Positions 60,371 to 64,000 of a DNA stretch of 64,000 nucleotides are shown piece after piece (within the stretch, counting starts at the first letter, position 1; the number at the start of each line of letters is the position of its first letter). The stretch spans positions 1-64,000 of the forward strand of contig CANMDH010000029.1 of the NCBI GenBank assembly GCA_947496555.1, read 5' to 3'. Under the pieces are notes generated by a model. The model did no database searches and had not been told where the DNA came from. It saw only the letters and a program-made list of their open reading frames with translations. Position numbers and translations under genes: made by a program. This stretch comes from an uncultured Aquimarina sp. (lineage in GTDB: Bacteria > Bacteroidota > Bacteroidia > Flavobacteriales > Flavobacteriaceae).

Positions 60371-61987
60371 ATGCAATCAGTATTAGAGTTTGGCGATTGG
60401 ATGGTTTTAGGGCTGTATTTTTTGGCTTTGATAGGAGTAGCTGTATGGGTAATTCTGCAAAAGAATAAAAATACCGAAGATTACTTTCTGGCCGGTAGAA
60501 ATGTAGGTTGGTTTGTAGTAGGAGCATCTATCTTTGCTTCCAATATTGGGTCTGAGCATGTGGTTGGATTGGCAGGAACAGGTGCAGAATCTGGAATGCC
60601 TATGGCCCATTATGAACTCCATGCATGGATTGTTTTGGTACTAGGGTGGTTGTTCCTCCCATTTTATATGAGAGGTAAGGTATTTACCATGCCTGAGTTT
60701 CTAGAGAAGCGGTTCGACAGTAGATCACGATGGTTTTTATCTGTTTTCTCTCTGGCAGGGTATGTAATAACAAAGGTATCGGTAACTATATACGCTGGAG
60801 GAATTGTAGTTTCAGAACTAATAGGAATCCCATTTTGGTACGGGGCCATCGGAATTGTAGTTTTTACTGGAATTTATACCGTCGTGGGAGGTATGAAAGC
60901 CGTAATTTATACAGAAACGCTACAAACTATAATCTTAATCGCAGGATCTGTAATTATTACAGTTCTTGGATTGCAGGAAGTAGGAGGATGGACCACCTTA
61001 AGAGAAACGGTTGGTTCTAATCATTTTAATATGTGGAGGTCCGTAAGTGATCCTGATTTTCCATGGACGGGCTTGCTTTTTGGTGGTACTATAGTTGGCA
61101 TTTGGTACTGGTGTACCGATCAATACATCGTTCAACGTACACTTGCTGCAAACAATATTAAAATAGGAAGACGAGGTGCCATATTTGGAGCGTACCTCAA
61201 AATTCTACCCATTTTTATTTTCCTTATCCCTGGTATTATTGCTTTTGCATTAGCAAAACAAGGAGTATTGACTTATGAAAAAGCTGATGAGGTATTTCCA
61301 ATATTAGTAAAAACATTGTTACCTGTAGGGTTAAAAGGATTGGTGGCAGGAGGGCTGATGGCGGCGTTAATGAGTTCGTTGGCTTCAGTATTTAACTCCT
61401 GTTCCACAATCTTTACAATAGATATCTACAAAAAACTGAAACCCTATACTTCCGAAAGACGGTTGTTAAATATTGGTAAACTTGCCACTGTAATTATGGT
61501 GATATTGGGGATTATTTGGATTCCGATTATGGAAAAAATCGGAGACGGAGTTTTGTATCAATATTTACAAAGTGTACAGTCATATATAGCACCTCCAATT
61601 ACTGCAATATTCTTGTTAGGAGTGCTGTGGAAGAGAGTAAATTCAAAAGCGGCAATTGTTACATTATTTTCTGGTTTAATAATAGCTGCATTAAGAATTA
61701 CAGCTGAAATATTTAAGGATAAACTTTCTGGGTTTGTTTACCAGTTTGCAACTATAAACTTTGCTCACATGGCAATTTTTATGTTTGTATTTTCGATAGT
61801 TCTATGTATTTCAGTAAGTCTACTTACATATCCGCCAAACTATTCGGCAATAATAGGGTTGTCTTTTGGAACATTGACCAAAGAACAAAAATTAGAGAAT
61901 AGACAAAGTATCACCCTATCAGATATCATATTATCGGTGGTTTTGGTGCTTATTATAATAACTATACTATCCTACTTTGTAGGATAA
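60371..61987 (+). CDS. sodium:sugar symporter (SSS family)
   Basis: 538 residues with about 14 membrane helices. SSS motifs: DYFLAGRNVGWFVVGASIFASNIGSEHVVGLAGTGAESG near the N terminus, GMKAVIYTETLQTIILIAGS, WYWCTDQYIVQRTLAANN and GLKGLVAGGLMAALMSSLASVFNSCSTIFTIDIY. Closest in style to SGLT/vSGLT sugar cotransporters. Between xylA and the transaldolase-like gene, so xylose or another pentose/hexose is the likely cargo. Confidence 0.9.
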   Translation: MQSVLEFGDWMVLGLYFLALIGVAVWVILQKNKNTEDYFLAGRNVGWFVVGASIFASNIGSEHVVGLAGTGAESGMPMAHYELHAWIVLVLGWLFLPFYMRGKVFTMPEFLEKRFDSRSRWFLSVFSLAGYVITKVSVTIYAGGIVVSELIGIPFWYGAIGIVVFTGIYTVVGGMKAVIYTETLQTIILIAGSVIITVLGLQEVGGWTTLRETVGSNHFNMWRSVSDPDFPWTGLLFGGTIVGIWYWCTDQYIVQRTLAANNIKIGRRGAIFGAYLKILPIFIFLIPGIIAFALAKQGVLTYEKADEVFPILVKTLLPVGLKGLVAGGLMAALMSSLASVFNSCSTIFTIDIYKKLKPYTSERRLLNIGKLATVIMVILGIIWIPIMEKIGDGVLYQYLQSVQSYIAPPITAIFLLGVLWKRVNSKAAIVTLFSGLIIAALRITAEIFKDKLSGFVYQFATINFAHMAIFMFVFSIVLCISVSLLTYPPNYSAIIGLSFGTLTKEQKLENRQSITLSDIILSVVLVLIIITILSYFVG

Positions 61988-61999
61988 AAAATGAAGCGA

Positions 62000-62656
62000 A
62001 TGAAGTTTTTTATAGACACAGCAAATTTAGATCAAATCGAAGAAGCACAGGCCTTAGGAGTGCTGGACGGGGTAACTACCAATCCATCACTAATGGCAAA
62101 AGAAGGAATAACTGGCAAAGAAAATATACTAAATCACTATCGCAATATTTGCGAGATAGTAGCAGGTGATATTTCTGCCGAGGTAATCGGAACTTCTTTT
62201 GAAGAAATGATTAAGGAAGGAGAAGAATTGGCAGCATTACATCCACAAATTGTGGTAAAAATACCAATGATTAAAGATGGGGTAAAAGCCATAAAATATT
62301 TTTCAGATAAAGGAATTAAAACCAATTGCACACTTATTTTTTCTTGTGGCCAAGCGCTATTGGCAGCAAAAGCAGGAGCTACCTATGTTTCTCCATTTAT
62401 TGGGAGATTGGATGATGTATCTACAGATGGTTTACTCTTGATTGATGAAATTCGAAGAGTATATGACAATTATGGTTTTGAAACACAAATTCTAGCAGCA
62501 TCAGTGCGACATACAATGCATGTAGTAAATTGCGCCAAAATAGGAGCCGATGTAATGACTGGACCACTTTCAGCTATAGAAGGTTTATTAAGACATCCGT
62601 TAACCGATAATGGATTGAAAAAGTTTTTGGAGGACGCAAGATCAATGCAAGTATAA
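62000..62656 (+). CDS. transaldolase / fructose-6-phosphate aldolase family
   Basis: 218 residues from [36 protein letters not shown], the canonical opening of the short TalC/FSA class (an ATG three codons upstream also exists). Catalytic Schiff-base lysine region [10 protein letters not shown]; also [31 protein letters not shown] and [10 protein letters not shown]. Channels pentose phosphates from the xylose pathway. Whether transaldolase or F6P aldolase activity dominates cannot be read by eye. Confidence 0.92.
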   Translation: MKFFIDTANLDQIEEAQALGVLDGVTTNPSLMAKEGITGKENILNHYRNICEIVAGDISAEVIGTSFEEMIKEGEELAALHPQIVVKIPMIKDGVKAIKYFSDKGIKTNCTLIFSCGQALLAAKAGATYVSPFIGRLDDVSTDGLLLIDEIRRVYDNYGFETQILAASVRHTMHVVNCAKIGADVMTGPLSAIEGLLRHPLTDNGLKKFLEDARSMQV

Positions 62657-62669
62657 CTAAAAGTAAATT

Positions 62670-63371
62670 ATGGATGACGATAAAATAATTGAAGAATTTT
62701 GGAAAAATGGTTTTGTCATTTTCGAGAACTTTTTTAGTGCGCCTTTGATGGATGAGTATAATAACAAAATACTCAATCATTATGGAGTGAATCCTTCATG
62801 GGAACATACTAATGAGTTTATTACAAAATCTTCTGTAGAAGTTATCCCATGGTTTCCGTACAGAGAAGGAAAACGGTCTTTTGATAGAATCAATGAAGAC
62901 AAACATTTTAATTCAATTACTGATCTTATTCTTCAGGATGGGTGGGAAAACCTATATTGTATGATGATGTTTTCAAAAGCTGGAAGCAAAGGACAAGCAT
63001 GGCACCAGGATTGCCCTCCAAACGACAAGAAAAAATTTAATCTTAATCGATTAGTGTATACCCATCATATCACTGAAGAAACAGGAGGAGAAATAGTTAT
63101 TTTTCCTAAAACTCATACAGGAGGTATGTTATCAGGAGGTATCCCTGATGAAGATTTGGATGGCCAATTGGTTTTCAGACCCGAAAAAGGAACGGTGATT
63201 TTTCTTCATGGCCATTGTTGGCACAAAGTAATGCCTGTAAAAAAAGATAGAATTTCGTCTAATTTTAGGGCTGTACCCAAAGGAACACCAGAAGATATTA
63301 CAGATATCTGTGTATATAGAAATATGTTATATAAATTTTCAACTAGTGAAATCCTAGAAGAACGCAAGTAA
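62670..63371 (+). CDS. phytanoyl-CoA dioxygenase (PhyH)-family protein
   Basis: 233 residues, cytosolic. Fe(II)/2-oxoglutarate dioxygenase fold: FEFWKNG-like opening (EEFWKNGFVIFENFFSAPLMDEYN), iron ligands WHQD (HxD) and the distal His in GHCWHKVMP, with Arg in RISSNFRAVPKG for 2-oxoglutarate. 2OG oxygenases are unusual in sugar operons; substrate unknown. Stop codon overlaps the next ATG by one base. Confidence 0.82.
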   Translation: MDDDKIIEEFWKNGFVIFENFFSAPLMDEYNNKILNHYGVNPSWEHTNEFITKSSVEVIPWFPYREGKRSFDRINEDKHFNSITDLILQDGWENLYCMMMFSKAGSKGQAWHQDCPPNDKKKFNLNRLVYTHHITEETGGEIVIFPKTHTGGMLSGGIPDEDLDGQLVFRPEKGTVIFLHGHCWHKVMPVKKDRISSNFRAVPKGTPEDITDICVYRNMLYKFSTSEILEERK

Positions 63372-64000
63372 TGAAGAGAGCTTTTGTTTTTTATTTAGTA
63401 ATTCCAATTTCTTTATTCTCCTATAACCTTATGGCTCAGAATAAGAAAGAATCCATCAAAAAACCTTCTCTTGTTGAAATTAAAGAGGTTGATGGGCAAT
63501 ATAACTTCTATGTAAATAATAATAAATTTAAAATTAAAGGTGTCGGTATTAACTATGCTGATGGCCATGATTTTGAAGCACTATCCAAAGCCGGAGGTAA
63601 TGCTTTTAGAACCTGGACCGTAAAAAATGCAGGTGAAGAATTATCCGCTGCCGAAAAATATGGATTTATGGTAGCTATGGGGATTAGTATTGGCAAAGAA
63701 CTCTACGGCTTTGATTATAATGATAGAAAGGCTGTGACTAAACAATTTAAAAAAGTAAAAGCCATTGTAAAAAGGTATAAGAATCATCCTAATGTACTCT
63801 GTTGGGTAGTAGGTAACGAATTAAATTTGCTATTTAACAAAAATGGCACACTACGACCAGTAAATCCAAAGGTGTACGATGCTATGGCCGATATCGTGGA
63901 TTTTATACATAAAGAAGATCCCAATCATCCAGTTACCCTTACGTTTGCCGGAGTTATTGATGAGCATTTAAAAGTAGCATTGAAACGTTGTCCGCAGATA
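63371..64000 (+). CDS. secreted clan GH-A (GH2/GH5-like) glycoside hydrolase, cut at the window end
   Basis: Open frame of 210 codons to the last base. Signal peptide (MKRAFVFYLVIPISLFSYNLMAQ). TIM-barrel features: FKIKGVGINYADGHDFEALSKAGGNAFRTW at about 53-84 and KRYKNHPNVLCWVVGNELNLLF, where the NE pair holds the catalytic acid/base of clan GH-A. The nucleophile half is outside the window. Translationally coupled to the PhyH-type gene. Confidence 0.8.
   Translation, partial: MKRAFVFYLVIPISLFSYNLMAQNKKESIKKPSLVEIKEVDGQYNFYVNNNKFKIKGVGINYADGHDFEALSKAGGNAFRTWTVKNAGEELSAAEKYGFMVAMGISIGKELYGFDYNDRKAVTKQFKKVKAIVKRYKNHPNVLCWVVGNELNLLFNKNGTLRPVNPKVYDAMADIVDFIHKEDPNHPVTLTFAGVIDEHLKVALKRCPQI

Noticed and set aside
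1-64000. CRISPR arrays, tRNA or rRNA genes, insertion sequences, phage integrases
   Set aside because: No regularly spaced repeats of CRISPR length, no cloverleaf candidates, no transposase or integrase motifs were seen by reading; a tRNA scan could still reveal something missed.

Overview
The window looks like a chromosome segment of a marine-type member of the Flavobacteriaceae (Bacteroidota). The evidence is low GC, A-rich leaders instead of Shine-Dalgarno sites, repeated TANNTTTG (-7) promoter elements, a SusC/SusD pair, a FecI/FecR/TonB-receptor triplet, a Rho with a long low-complexity insert, and Bacteroidetes-specific families (DUF4293, DUF1599, BT_3928-type DoxX protein). The genus cannot be fixed from the sequence alone; Aquimarina or a relative is a guess. 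No rRNA, tRNA, insertion sequence, phage or CRISPR array was seen.

Region 1 (1-15.5 kb) is mostly housekeeping: rho, a DUF4293 membrane protein, a YfcE-like phosphoesterase divergent from truA, an MsbA-like ABC exporter, a folP-cdaA-DUF3667 operon (folate and c-di-AMP), DUF1599, a DoxX/DUF6624 fusion, an orphan OppB-type permease, tpiA, prmA and clpS. It ends with a secreted M57-type metalloprotease behind a long repeat-bearing leader.

Region 2 (15.5-32 kb) is envelope and transport. A TetR gene leads an ABC-HlyD-TolC export operon whose ABC protein has a degenerate nucleotide-binding domain. Next come an ECF sigma/FecR/TonB-receptor unit with a secreted propeller-like protein, then a TetR-controlled RND(MMPL)-LolA-like-membrane-barrel cassette with four copies of one operator.

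Region 3 (32-50 kb) is the unusual part. Six regulators (three TetR, two AraC, one ECF sigma) sit among small-molecule-type folds (SRPBCC, DinB, VOC, SnoaL/NTF2, ABM, alpha/beta hydrolase, DUF6503-like lipoproteins). Many of these carry signal peptides or lipoboxes although the families are normally cytosolic. At least five of the regulators can be paired with their own DNA element by eye: palindromes for the TetRs, 21-bp-spaced direct repeats just upstream of -7 boxes for the AraCs, and a shared bipartite promoter for the ECF sigma. One AraC-type element occurs three times and seems to form a local regulon of three operons, one starting with an unannotated 28-residue hydrophobic peptide. A phosphatidylserine decarboxylase gene lies in the middle.

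Region 4 (50-64 kb) is a polysaccharide/sugar locus: SusC, SusD, a two-domain surface glycan-binding lipoprotein and a GH16 glucanase. A tight operon follows: xylulokinase, xylose isomerase, sodium-sugar symporter, transaldolase-like aldolase, PhyH-type dioxygenase and a clan GH-A glycosidase cut by the window end. Operator-like palindromes precede susC and xylB.
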